A DNA stretch of 11,813 bases from Candidatus Treponema faecavium (GCA_019113455.1 DXHG01000004.1:1-11813); one strand, 5' to 3'; positions 1 through 7,141 are shown, counted from the first letter of the stretch. Made by a program: numbers and translations. Notes: generated from the sequence alone by a model not told the origin.

Positions 1-1988
1 CGCGCGGCAGATCCGTGCTTGCCGATTACAGCCGCGATTTAACGGCGTATGCGCGCAGCGGCGATATGGATGCGGTAATCGGGCGGGATGCCGAAATAAA
101 CAGGATTATACAAATATTGTCGCGCCGGACAAAAAATAATCCGGTGCTTGTCGGAGATCCGGGCGTCGGCAAAACTGCCATTGTCGAAGGCCTTGCTGCA
201 AGAATCGCCGCCGGCAATGTGCCCAGAGGCCTCTTAAATAAGCGCATACTGACGCTTGACATGGCATCCGTTATCGCCGGTACTAAATTCCGCGGGGAAT
301 TTGAAGAGCGCATCAAGCTGATCATGAAAGAAATCGCCGAACACAAAGATATTATTCTCTTTATCGATGAACTGCATACTATCATCGGTGCAGGCGGTTC
401 TGAGGGCGCCATGGATGCGTCAAATATGTTCAAACCAGCGCTTTCGCGCGGTGAAATGCAGTGCATCGGCGCGACAACACTTGCCGAATACCGCAAGTAT
501 TTTGAACGCGATGCGGCGCTTGAACGTCGGTTCCAGATTGTGCAGATTGCCGAACCGAGCGAGCAGGAAACAGTCGCCATCCTTGACGGCATTAAGAAGA
601 AGTACGAGGATTTTCACGGCGTTGTGTACGGTGAGGGCGTAACAGAAGCTGCGGTGCGTTTTTCAAAACGCTATATTACTGAGCGCTTTCTGCCTGATAA
701 GGCAATCGATATTCTCGACGAAGCCGGTGCAATGAAAAAGATTACCGGGGACGTTCGTCCGCCTGAGCTGAGCAAACTTGAAGACAGCATTGCGCGCCTG
801 ACGGAAGAAAAAAATCTGCTTGTGCAGAGTCAGGCGTATGAGCGCGCCGCCGAGGTGCGCGATAAGGTGCATGAATTAAAAGACGATCTTGAGCGGTTTA
901 ACGCATACTGGCAGAAAAACGGCGGCAGAGAAGGCATCCTTGTGACAGTTGCCGATATATGCCGCGTTATTTCGGAAGTAACCGGTATTCCGTCAGTGCA
1001 GCTCAGCGAATCTGAAACAGCGCGCCTCGTGCGCATGGAAGAAGAACTGCACCGCAGCGTTATCGGACAGGACGAAGCTGTGCGCCTTATATCTTCCGCA
1101 ATCCGCCGGTCTCGCGCCGGCATTTCTTCTCCGCGCCGCCCGCTCGGTTCTTTTATATTTCTCGGTCCGACAGGCGTGGGAAAGACGCAGCTTGCAAAAA
1201 GCCTTGCCGAATTCTTATTCGGAACGTCCGATGCGCTCATTCGTATCGACATGAGCGACTATATGGAAAAACACACGGCGAGCAGGCTTGTCGGCGCGCC
1301 GCCGGGCTATATCGGTTATGAAGAAGGCGGCATGCTCACGGAACAGGTGCGCCGCCATCCGTATTCCATTGTGCTGCTTGACGAGATAGAAAAGGCGCAT
1401 CCTGATATTTTTAACCTGCTGCTCCAGATACTTGAAGAGGGCGAGCTGCGCGACAGTCTTGGACATACAGTCAATTTCCGCAATACGGTTGTGCTCATGA
1501 CAAGCAACGCGGGCGCGCGCCGCATTTCAGCGTCTTCGCGGCTGGGATTCGGCATCAACACAGACGCAGCAGTGCTGCCGTATGAGGAAATCAAAGAAAA
1601 CGCGCTTACCGAGCTGAAAAAACTGCTGAGTCCTGAACTGCTGAACCGCATAGACGATGTGATTGTGTTTAACGCGCTTACCGAGCACGAGATAAGCGGT
1701 ATTCTCGATATTCAGCTTGCGGAGCTTGGCGCGCGCCTTGCCGAAAAAAACATCTCGCTTGCGCTGTCCAAAGGCGCGCGCGCGTATCTGATACAGCACG
1801 GATACGACCCCGCATTTGGCGCGCGCCCTATGCGCCGCCTGCTTCAGAAGGAACTGGAAGACCCGCTTGCGGCGCTGCTGCTTGAACAGCAGGATGCGGA
1901 GGGTACGGTGTTCGTGTCGGTAAAGAAAGATGCGCTCCGTCTGTCGCTTAAAAGCTCCGTAACTGCGGAAACAGCCGTGTTTGTATAG
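1..1988 (+). CDS. clpC: ATP-dependent Clp protease ATP-binding subunit ClpC (5' end outside window)
   Basis: HSP100/Clp AAA+ unfoldase that threads substrates into the ClpP protease in the cytoplasm. The frame is open to the left edge, so the GTG at 15 is probably not the true start: the first visible residues already form the linker before the first ATPase domain, and the usual N-terminal adaptor-binding domain is missing. Counting from that GTG, the first Walker A (GDPGVGKT) is at 47-54 and Walker B (ILFIDE) at 114-119. A UVR-like helical segment follows at about 265-295. The second Walker A (GPTGVGKT) is at 384-391, Walker B (VLLDE) at 453-457, and the FGARPMRR segment at 601-608. LGF at 510-512 sits where ClpP-partner ATPases carry the ClpP-docking tripeptide, which argues against ClpB. 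The UVR segment favours ClpC over ClpA, although treponemal copies may be annotated clpA. Confidence 0.9.
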   Translation, partial: RGRSVLADYSRDLTAYARSGDMDAVIGRDAEINRIIQILSRRTKNNPVLVGDPGVGKTAIVEGLAARIAAGNVPRGLLNKRILTLDMASVIAGTKFRGEFEERIKLIMKEIAEHKDIILFIDELHTIIGAGGSEGAMDASNMFKPALSRGEMQCIGATTLAEYRKYFERDAALERRFQIVQIAEPSEQETVAILDGIKKKYEDFHGVVYGEGVTEAAVRFSKRYITERFLPDKAIDILDEAGAMKKITGDVRPPELSKLEDSIARLTEEKNLLVQSQAYERAAEVRDKVHELKDDLERFNAYWQKNGGREGILVTVADICRVISEVTGIPSVQLSESETARLVRMEEELHRSVIGQDEAVRLISSAIRRSRAGISSPRRPLGSFIFLGPTGVGKTQLAKSLAEFLFGTSDALIRIDMSDYMEKHTASRLVGAPPGYIGYEEGGMLTEQVRRHPYSIVLLDEIEKAHPDIFNLLLQILEEGELRDSLGHTVNFRNTVVLMTSNAGARRISASSRLGFGINTDAAVLPYEEIKENALTELKKLLSPELLNRIDDVIVFNALTEHEISGILDIQLAELGARLAEKNISLALSKGARAYLIQHGYDPAFGARPMRRLLQKELEDPLAALLLEQQDAEGTVFVSVKKDALRLSLKSSVTAETAVFV

Positions 1989-2001
1989 CTTTTTCTCTGT
2001 G

Positions 2002-2030
2002 TTGACAGCCATTTCCTCTTTCTGCATACT
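2002..2030 (+). promoter_or_regulatory. Promoter for the citrate synthase-rsuA unit
   Basis: A consensus -35 TTGACA (2002-2007) is followed by a 17-base spacer and a weak -10 CATACT (2025-2030). It lies 14 bases after the clpC stop codon, so the citrate synthase gene can be transcribed independently. The -10 box falls inside the left arm of a dyad, described separately. Start-site position and strength are inferred. Confidence 0.5.
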
Positions 2031-2050
2031 GAATACAGCGTATGCAGAAA
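2019..2050. promoter_or_regulatory. 11-bp dyad overlapping the citrate synthase promoter (operator candidate)
   Basis: The arms TTTCTGCATAC (2019-2029) and GTATGCAGAAA (2040-2050) are perfect inverted copies around a 10-base centre. The left arm covers most of the -10 box and the predicted transcription start falls in the centre, so the element straddles the start site as a repressor operator would. No T-run follows on either strand, which argues against a rho-independent terminator for clpC. It could also fold as a hairpin in clpC read-through RNA. Confidence 0.45.
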
Positions 2051-2086
2051 AACTGTATCGTATACAACTATATAGAATGAGGCGTT

Positions 2087-3442
2087 ATGGCAGAGAACAG
2101 TGAAAAGACAACGGTTGAAAAATTATCAAAACTTGCACAGATAAACGATCCCATTGATTTATCTTTGTATCAGAAATATAACGTCAAGCGCGGGCTGCGT
2201 TATGCGGACGGGCGCGGCGTGCTTGTCGGTCTGACGCGCATCGGCGACGTGCTTGGCTATGAAATCATAGACGAGCAGAAAGTAGCCGTGCCGGGAAAAC
2301 TTATATACCGCGGCTATAATATAGAAGATTTAATACGCGATGCCGAGGCGCACACCGAATTCGGCTATGAGCAGACCGTGTACCTGCTGCTGTTTGGGGA
2401 GCTTCCGACGCGCAGTGAACTGGAAAGTTTTAAAACATTCCTCGGTTCGCGCCGTATGCTGCCGGAACATTTTACCGAAGACATGATTATGAAAGCGCCG
2501 TCTGTCGACATTATGAACAAAATGGCGCGCGGTGTGCTTGCAAGCTATTCATATGACGCCGCGGCAGAAGATGTCTCGGTAAACAACATCATGCGCCAGT
2601 GCATTGAACTTGTTGCGCGTTTTCCCACGCTTGCCGCCTACGCGTATCAGGCCAAGCGGCGCTACTATGACGGAAAAAGCATGTATATCCACAATCCGCT
2701 GCCTGAGCTTTCGACGGCAGAGAATTTTCTGCGTCTTATCAGGCACGATACGGAATACAGCAGGCTTGAGGCAGAACTGCTTGATTTGGCGCTTATTCTG
2801 CACGCGGAACACGGCGGCGGCAATAACTCGAGCTTTACGATTCACGTCATTTCTTCTACCGATACCGACACGTATTCGGCAATAGCGGCGGCTATCGGCT
2901 CGCTCAAAGGCCGGCGGCACGGCGGCGCGAACATGAAAGTCTGTGAAATGATGGACGACATTAAGGCGCACGTCAAAGACTGGTCAAACGAGGCGGAAAT
3001 CGGCGCATATTTAAGAAAAATTCTTCGTAAAGAAGCGTTTGACGGTACGGGGCTTATTTACGGCCTTGGTCACGCGGTGTACACCATTTCCGATCCGCGC
3101 GCGATACTGCTGCGCGACAAGGCGCAGGAGCTGACGCAGGCTACCGGCCATATGGAAGAGTTCAATCTGTATCGTATCATCGAGCGGCTGGCGCCGGTGC
3201 TGTTTGCGGAAGAAAAAGAAAGCGATAAAAAAGTGTGTACAAACGTTGATTTTTATTCAGGTTTTGTATACGGCATGCTCAATATTCCGCGAGAACTCTT
3301 TACGCCGCTGTTCGCAATTTCGCGCGTCGCAGGCTGGGCTGCGCACCGCATCGAAGAGGTTGTCGCAGGCGGCAGGATTTACCGTCCTGCGTACAAAAAC
3401 GTAAGCGAAGAACGCGCTTATGTTTCCATTGATGAGCGATAA
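2087..3442 (+). CDS. gltA: Citrate synthase (451 aa, long-form variant)
   Basis: Si-type citrate/2-methylcitrate synthase family: condenses oxaloacetate with acetyl-CoA to give citrate in the cytoplasm. Catalytic residues are recognisable: His278 in RRHGGAN, His329 in GLGHAVY and Asp388 in NVDFYSG, matching E. coli His264, His305 and Asp362. HAEHGGGN (239-246), SDPRA (335-339) and the C-terminal GWAAHRIEE are also family features. The common GHRVY motif reads GHAVY, with Ala330 in place of Arg; I recall this in a clade of anaerobe citrate synthases that also carry a longer N-terminus. At 451 residues it is longer than E. coli GltA (427). The ATG at 2087 has TGAGG four bases upstream. The downstream rsuA follows after five bases. 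No other citric acid cycle gene is in the window, so a biosynthetic role (towards glutamate) is inference. Methylcitrate synthase is the alternative. Confidence 0.9.
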   Translation: MAENSEKTTVEKLSKLAQINDPIDLSLYQKYNVKRGLRYADGRGVLVGLTRIGDVLGYEIIDEQKVAVPGKLIYRGYNIEDLIRDAEAHTEFGYEQTVYLLLFGELPTRSELESFKTFLGSRRMLPEHFTEDMIMKAPSVDIMNKMARGVLASYSYDAAAEDVSVNNIMRQCIELVARFPTLAAYAYQAKRRYYDGKSMYIHNPLPELSTAENFLRLIRHDTEYSRLEAELLDLALILHAEHGGGNNSSFTIHVISSTDTDTYSAIAAAIGSLKGRRHGGANMKVCEMMDDIKAHVKDWSNEAEIGAYLRKILRKEAFDGTGLIYGLGHAVYTISDPRAILLRDKAQELTQATGHMEEFNLYRIIERLAPVLFAEEKESDKKVCTNVDFYSGFVYGMLNIPRELFTPLFAISRVAGWAAHRIEEVVAGGRIYRPAYKNVSEERAYVSIDER

Positions 3443-3447
3443 TATAC

Positions 3448-4197
3448 ATGAAAACAATCCGTCTTGATAAGCTGCTTGCGCGGCAGGGGTTTGGTTCGCG
3501 CAGAGATACGGGGCGTCTTATCAGAAGCGGGCAGGTGCGTGTAAACGGCGCCGTGTGTACAAAGGTTGACGCGCATATCGAGCCGTTTGCCGATACGGTA
3601 ACTGTTGCGGACGCTCCCGTTGCGCTGCAGCGCGACATCTATCTTATGATGAATAAGCGGGCAGGAGTCGTGTGTTCGCGCAAGGATTCCCGTTACGAAA
3701 GCGTGTTTGACAGCATACGCGAAGAAGACTCCGCTTCTTTTTCCGACGGCGCGCTGCACACCGTCGGGCGGCTTGACGCGGATACAGAAGGTCTGCTGCT
3801 GCTCACTACAGACGGCGCGCTCACGCATCGGCTTATTTCGCCTAAAAACCATATCGCAAAGACATACGAGATAACGCTTGAGCATGCGGCGGACGAATCG
3901 GAGCAGCGCCGTTGTGCTGAACTTATCGCAGCAGGCATCGGCATTGCGCGTGACGGTCCCGATGCGGCGTATGTGTGCCGGCCGGCACAGCTTGCGTTCC
4001 GCGGTGGGACGCACTGCACGCTGGTTATTACCGAGGGCCGCTACCATCAGGTTAAGCGCATGATAGCCGCGTGCGGGAACGGCGTTGCGTATCTGAAGCG
4101 CACCGCGCTGGGGCCGCTCGTACTTGATGAGTCTCTTGCACCCGGCGAATACCGCGCCCTGACAGAGGAAGAATTGGCGCAGCTGCAGGAGCTGTGA
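3448..4197 (+). CDS. rsuA: 16S rRNA pseudouridine synthase, RsuA type
   Basis: RsuA/RluB/RluE/RluF-family pseudouridine synthase; the RsuA member isomerises U516 of 16S rRNA during small-subunit assembly. The N-terminal S4 RNA-binding domain covers about residues 3-52 (RLDKLLARQGFGSRR to RVNG). The catalytic domain carries GRLDADTEGLLLLT with nucleophile Asp110, then SPKNHIAKTYE (131-141), and EGRYHQVKRM (196-205). RsuA is favoured over RluB because of the NKRAGVVCSRKD stretch after the S4 domain, the short length (249 aa) and an ending APGEYRALTEEE very like E. coli RsuA. The ATG at 3448 is five bases after the citrate synthase stop and lacks a clear Shine-Dalgarno of its own, so translational coupling is likely. 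The exact target base is inferred from family resemblance. Confidence 0.88.
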   Translation: MKTIRLDKLLARQGFGSRRDTGRLIRSGQVRVNGAVCTKVDAHIEPFADTVTVADAPVALQRDIYLMMNKRAGVVCSRKDSRYESVFDSIREEDSASFSDGALHTVGRLDADTEGLLLLTTDGALTHRLISPKNHIAKTYEITLEHAADESEQRRCAELIAAGIGIARDGPDAAYVCRPAQLAFRGGTHCTLVITEGRYHQVKRMIAACGNGVAYLKRTALGPLVLDESLAPGEYRALTEEELAQLQEL

Positions 4198-4272
4198 GCT
4201 CCGGCACCTGGCAGCTTTTCAGCAAGCGGGGCTAACCGTATACTGACCTCTGCACGAGAGAAGAGAAAAACC

Positions 4273-4299
4273 GAAAATACTTAGTGGGTGTTTTCTGCT
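4273..4299 (+). terminator. Weak AT-rich hairpin, possible terminator of the gltA-rsuA unit
   Basis: GAAAATAC (4273-4280) pairs with GTGTTTTC (4288-4295), eight pairs including one G-U, around a seven-base loop. It is followed by TGCTTTTG rather than a clean T-run. It is the best terminator candidate after rsuA, but the stem is weak and 75 bases from the stop codon. Confidence 0.25.
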
Positions 4300-4326
4300 T
4301 TTGCACAGCGGGATTTATGGTATAAG
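4298..4326 (+). promoter_or_regulatory. Possible promoter ahead of the HsdR-like remnant
   Basis: TATAAG (4321-4326) is preceded by TGG, an extended -10 arrangement like the better promoter at 8925-8954. The -35 region is poor: CTTTTG at 17 bases, or TTGCAC at an unfavourable 14. It could be a surviving promoter of the lost locus, or chance. Confidence 0.25.
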
Positions 4327-4368
4327 CAGGAGAAGAGAGCGCGTGATGGGCATTAAGACAAAACACAG

Positions 4369-4542
4369 ATGACCGAAGAGGATGGTAAGCTGAATTTTAT
4401 TACGCCGGCACTTTTGCAACAGGCTGGAAAGATACACCTGTTTCCCAGCGGCAAATGTGTCTCTGCGGAGCCGTACAGCTCTTGTGTTCTGCCGGTACCG
4501 CTCCCACGTTGTAAGCAGACCTCAAGTCTTTTCGCTCAGTGA
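4369..4542 (+). pseudogene. Fragment resembling the N-terminus of a type I restriction enzyme R subunit (HsdR)
   Basis: The frame from ATG 4369 begins MTEEDGKLNFITPALLQQAG, close to the start of many HsdR proteins as I recall them (MTE-D-KLNFITPA...AGW). The expected Trp then appears in a different frame: TGGAAAGATACA at 4425-4436 reads WKDT, the usual continuation, as if a small deletion had shifted the frame. In the original frame FPSGKCVS may be a weak echo of the later FTDGRI-type stretch, but after that similarity ends and a stop comes at codon 58. The ATG overlaps a TGA in ATGA, as in a coupled operon gene, although nothing recognisable lies upstream. No ATPase or nuclease motif survives. 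The identification rests on about 24 residues from memory, so it is tentative. Confidence 0.4.
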
Positions 4543-4636
4543 TCTGTCTGGCGGCAGCTTGCCGTACTGCGGCAAGTTCCAGTGCTGGAAGAGTGAGATA
4601 CGCTTGCTGCGCAGTCTAACAACTGCTTGCGCGTAG

Positions 4637-4681
4637 GTGCCTCTCCCGCCCCCGCCCCCGGAAAATCGAATTGCAGAGAAT
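4637..4681 (+). pseudogene. Short remnant resembling the conserved HsdS motif (type I specificity subunit)
   Basis: Reading from 4637, the frame gives VPLPPPPPENRIAEN, immediately after an in-frame TAG. Type I specificity subunits typically have (V/I)PLPPLAEQ-RI-E at the end of a target-recognition domain. The alignment is gapless over 14 positions, with the LAEQ part replaced by PPPE. The C-rich run encoding the prolines may have been altered by slippage. Taken alone a proline-rich match is weak; its position 270 bases after an HsdR-like start gives it weight. It is not a functional gene. Confidence 0.3.
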
Positions 4682-4797
4682 AAAAAAGAAACAAAGGAAA
4701 CCCGCCGCCGCAGGCACACGAAAACAAGTATGCACACAGCGCAGAACCTCCCCGCAGGAGATCTGTAAAGAAAACAAACGCTATTGCAGGGTTTCAT

Positions 4798-5736
4798 TTA
4801 AAAGCGCTTGTTCAGCCAGCTCAATATATCGGCAAGCGCTTCTTCGCGGTTTATTTCATTCAAAAGCTCGTGGCGCGCGCCCGGATACAGTTTCAGTTCC
4901 AGATCGCTTACTCCGTTATTCCGGTAGACATCGTAGAGCACCTGCACCGTTTTGCCATAGCTGCCCACAGGGTCTGCCGTTCCGGCAAACAAAAAGATCG
5001 GAAGCGATACAGGAATACGGCGCATCTGTTCTTTTGTGTGAATGGTACACAGACCGTCAAAGAGATCGTAAAAAAACGACGAAGTGGGAGTAAACTGACA
5101 CAGCGGATCTGCGATATAGGCGTCTACCTGCGCGGAGTCGCGCGAGAGCCAGTCCGATCGGGTGCGTTTATCCTGTATCCTGCTGCAGCTTGAACCGAAC
5201 GCGAGCGCGTTGATAAACCGGCTGCACTTTTTAGGACCACCTATCACTTTGGCGGCTGCGGCGATGACGCGCGCGGTGCGCACCAGCGCGAGGCGCGGCC
5301 CCGCCGTTCCTGAGAGAATACAGCCGTCTATCGTATTCCCGTACTGTTCCATATAGCGCTGCGCGACAAACGAGCCGAACGAATGTCCGAACAGAATCAC
5401 TTTTGCATCGGGATACGCCGTGCGTATCTGTTCGATGCAGCAGCGCACGTCGTTCACCACGCGGTCAAATCCGTTTTTGTCTGCCAAATACCCTAAGCTG
5501 CCGGCTGTTTTTGCGGTTTTGCCGTGGCCGCGGTGATCATGCGCGTACACGGCAAAGCCTTGTTCCGCAAGTTTATTGGCAAACCACTCATATCTGCCGG
5601 AATGTTCAACCATGCCGTGGCTTATCTGCACCGCTGCGCGTATGCCGCCTGCGGGAAGCCATCGCCGCACAAAAATATCCGTGCCGTCATCCGCCTGTAT
5701 TGTATATTCTGCATAAGCTGCCGTGTTATTGCTCAT
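4798..5736 (-). CDS. Alpha/beta hydrolase, monoacylglycerol lipase / lysophospholipase family
   Basis: Serine hydrolase of the PldB/monoglyceride lipase family (312 aa), expected to cleave fatty acyl esters of mono-acyl lipids. The oxyanion region is SHGMVEHSGRY (39-49), followed by DHRGHGKT (67-74). The nucleophile elbow GHSFG places Ser119, and the other triad members are Asp255 (GTADPVG) and His289 (GARHE). A lid-like segment occupies about 145-235. There is no signal peptide, so a cytoplasmic or membrane-associated location is likely. The start at 5736 was chosen because GGAGG (complement of 5742-5746) lies seven bases upstream and the family similarity begins just after it; the 69 codons further upstream are not hydrolase-like and run across the divergent methyltransferase start. 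It faces rsuA tail to tail and is divergent from the methyltransferase gene. The substrate cannot be told from sequence. Confidence 0.85.
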   Translation of the reverse strand: MSNNTAAYAEYTIQADDGTDIFVRRWLPAGGIRAAVQISHGMVEHSGRYEWFANKLAEQGFAVYAHDHRGHGKTAKTAGSLGYLADKNGFDRVVNDVRCCIEQIRTAYPDAKVILFGHSFGSFVAQRYMEQYGNTIDGCILSGTAGPRLALVRTARVIAAAAKVIGGPKKCSRFINALAFGSSCSRIQDKRTRSDWLSRDSAQVDAYIADPLCQFTPTSSFFYDLFDGLCTIHTKEQMRRIPVSLPIFLFAGTADPVGSYGKTVQVLYDVYRNNGVSDLELKLYPGARHELLNEINREEALADILSWLNKRF

Positions 5737-5741
5737 ATATG

Positions 5742-5746
5742 CCTCC
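5742..5746 (-). promoter_or_regulatory. Ribosome binding site of the hydrolase gene
   Basis: Read on the minus strand, GTGGAGGCATATATG contains GGAGG seven bases before the ATG at 5736. This decides the start against longer in-frame alternatives reaching to 5943. Confidence 0.7.
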
Positions 5747-5807
5747 ACGATAATAATAACCAAGCATAAAAAAACGTTACATACTGCCCAAGCAGGGTGT
5801 TTTAAAG

Positions 5808-5813
5808 TACAAT
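5808..5813 (+). promoter_or_regulatory. -10 element TACAAT eight bases before the methyltransferase start
   Basis: TACAAT at 5808-5813 is a good -10 box. Transcription would start around 5819-5822, at or just before the ATG at 5822, implying a leaderless mRNA. The -35 region about 17 bases upstream is poor. No Shine-Dalgarno-like sequence lies between this box and the ATG. Confidence 0.4.
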
Positions 5814-5821
5814 ACTGCATT

Positions 5822-7105
5822 ATGGAATTGTATACAATTACGTCTGACAACATAGTCTGCACAGGCAGCTGCACGGCAAAAATACACGGCAAGACGGTGT
5901 TTGTGCCGGGAGCGCTGCCCGGCGAGCAGATAGAAATCCGCATTATAAAGGAAAAGAAAGATTATGCCGAAGGCAGCATAGAACGCATACTCACACCCTC
6001 GCTGCACCGGAGAGAGCCGCCGTGCCCGCAGTACGGCAGGTGCGGCGGCTGCAATCTGCAGTATGCGGATGACGCGTTTCAGGTTATGCTGCGCCGAGAT
6101 ATGCTTGCCGGCGCGTTTACCCGCGCAGGCGTCTCCGTTGCGTCAGACAGCATTATCTGCAAAACGGGAAACGCGTGGGGATACCGGAGCCGCTTTCAGC
6201 TGCATGACGGCGGGCTTATGCCGCGGTTTGCAGTGTCCGGTGCATCAGCTCCGGACACATCGTGCAGTCCTGTTCCGCCTGATTCCTGCCCTGTAGCGTC
6301 TCCTGAAGTGCAGGCATATTTTTTGCGCACGCCGGTGCAGCGCCGCCCGCGCGGCAGGGTCTGCCTCTTTGCCGACAGCAGGCTGCAAAATGCGGCGGAT
6401 AAAGCCGTTATCGGCGCGGAGGCAGTACAGGAGCACACACAGCCGCGCTGCGTGCACAAAAAGATTCCGGCAAAAACAATCAGGCGGTTTTCCGGAACGC
6501 CCGACGCTCCGCAGTACCGCTGCGTTATCCGCCTTACGGCGAACGCGGCGCAGGAGCCGGTCTGCAAAGACATCGCGTTTGACGTCCGCGGCTTTTTTCA
6601 GTCAAATCCGGCGCTGCTTGAGCAGACGATATGCGAAGCGCTCCGCTTTGCGCGCGGCAGGCACCTGCTCGATATGTACTGCGGCTGCGCGGTGTTTTCG
6701 GCGTTTCTTGCCGGTTCGTTTGAGCACACAACGCTTGTGGAACATAACCGCGATGCGCTCGTGTACGCGGAAGAAAATATGCGCGGTGCGGCGCACAGCA
6801 GTTTCGGCGTATCGGGCGCGCGCTGGGTGCAGGAGCACGCGGCCTCTTGCGAGAAAAGCGCGGGCAGCATAGACACGGTGTTTATAGACCCGCCGCGGAG
6901 TGGCATGGAAGCGGAAGTTGTGCAGTGGCTGTGCCATGCGCGCGGTGTGGAGCGGATTATATCGCTTTCGTGCGACCCTGCGACGCACGCCCGCGACTGT
7001 GCAAAACTGGTGCAGGCGGGATACGCGCTTACCGTGCTTGAGCTGCTTGATTTTTATCCGCAGACAAGCCACATAGAAAGCCTCGCTGTTCTGGAGCGCG
7101 CCTAG
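5822..7105 (+). CDS. rRNA/tRNA uridine-C5 methyltransferase, TrmA/RlmD family with [4Fe-4S] site
   Basis: SAM-dependent RNA m5U methyltransferase (427 aa) of the TrmA/RlmC/RlmD group; rRNA is the likely substrate because an iron-sulfur site is present. A TRAM RNA-binding domain covers about residues 3-57. Cys68, Cys74, Cys77 and Cys156 match the cluster ligands of E. coli RlmD in spacing (C-x5-C-x2-C, then a distant CPV). FFQSNP lies at 258-263, the SAM loop LLDMYCGCAVF at 282-292, and DPPRSG at 356-361. The nucleophile is Cys384 (SLSCDPAT) and the general base Glu419 (HIES). The SAM loop has Ala290 where the family usually has Gly. The start at 5822 fits the beginning of the TRAM domain; an in-frame ATG at 5723 would add 33 unrelated residues. 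No ribosome binding site is visible. The target base (747, 1939 or other) cannot be assigned. Confidence 0.88.
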   Translation: MELYTITSDNIVCTGSCTAKIHGKTVFVPGALPGEQIEIRIIKEKKDYAEGSIERILTPSLHRREPPCPQYGRCGGCNLQYADDAFQVMLRRDMLAGAFTRAGVSVASDSIICKTGNAWGYRSRFQLHDGGLMPRFAVSGASAPDTSCSPVPPDSCPVASPEVQAYFLRTPVQRRPRGRVCLFADSRLQNAADKAVIGAEAVQEHTQPRCVHKKIPAKTIRRFSGTPDAPQYRCVIRLTANAAQEPVCKDIAFDVRGFFQSNPALLEQTICEALRFARGRHLLDMYCGCAVFSAFLAGSFEHTTLVEHNRDALVYAEENMRGAAHSSFGVSGARWVQEHAASCEKSAGSIDTVFIDPPRSGMEAEVVQWLCHARGVERIISLSCDPATHARDCAKLVQAGYALTVLELLDFYPQTSHIESLAVLERA

Positions 7106-7116
7106 CCGGCGCGTTC
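7094..7116 (+). other. GC-rich hairpin around the methyltransferase stop codon
   Basis: GAGCGCGCC (7094-7102) pairs with GGCGCGTTC (7108-7116), nine pairs including one G-U, around the five-base loop TAGCC that contains the stop codon. No T-run follows, so it is probably not an intrinsic terminator. It may mark an RNA processing or stability element between the methyltransferase and the propeller gene. Confidence 0.4.
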
Positions 7117-7134
7117 TGACAGCAAACAAACACG

Positions 7135-7141
7135 AGAGGAG
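7135..7141 (+). promoter_or_regulatory. Ribosome binding site of the propeller protein gene
   Basis: AGAGGAG at 7135-7141 lies seven bases before ATG 7149, a strong Shine-Dalgarno that fixes the start. No good promoter is visible in the 43-base gap, so the gene is probably read with the upstream methyltransferase. Confidence 0.6.

Larger units (their letters stand above)
4198..4797. other. 600-bp non-coding stretch between convergent genes
   Basis: No intact gene is visible. The stretch lies between the ends of rsuA (+) and the hydrolase gene (-). It holds a weak AT-rich hairpin, a possible promoter, two short protein-like remnants resembling HsdR and HsdS (listed separately), and a 7-bp hairpin CTTGCCG/CGGCAAG (4558-4576) with no T-run. 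A C-rich patch lies at 4643-4660. No tRNA or recognisable insertion-sequence ends were found. I see nothing convincing in 4680-4797, and no clear terminator for the minus-strand hydrolase gene. Confidence 0.6.

Noticed and set aside
4640..4662. G-quadruplex on the minus strand at the C-rich patch
   Set aside because: Only three runs of three or more G are present; a fourth needs runs of two, so the canonical pattern is not met.
4522..4797. Minus-strand 91-codon frame starting directly after the hydrolase stop codon
   Set aside because: It has a hydrophobic start but no ribosome binding site, a glycine run from the C-rich patch, and no recognisable family.
4671..5093. Plus-strand 140-codon frame running into the hydrolase gene
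   Set aside because: It is antisense to a gene with a full catalytic triad, very Arg/Lys-rich, and has no ribosome binding site.
5737..5943. N-terminal extension of the hydrolase to an upstream in-frame start
   Set aside because: The extra 69 residues are not hydrolase-like and overlap the divergent methyltransferase; GGAGG directs the start to 5736.
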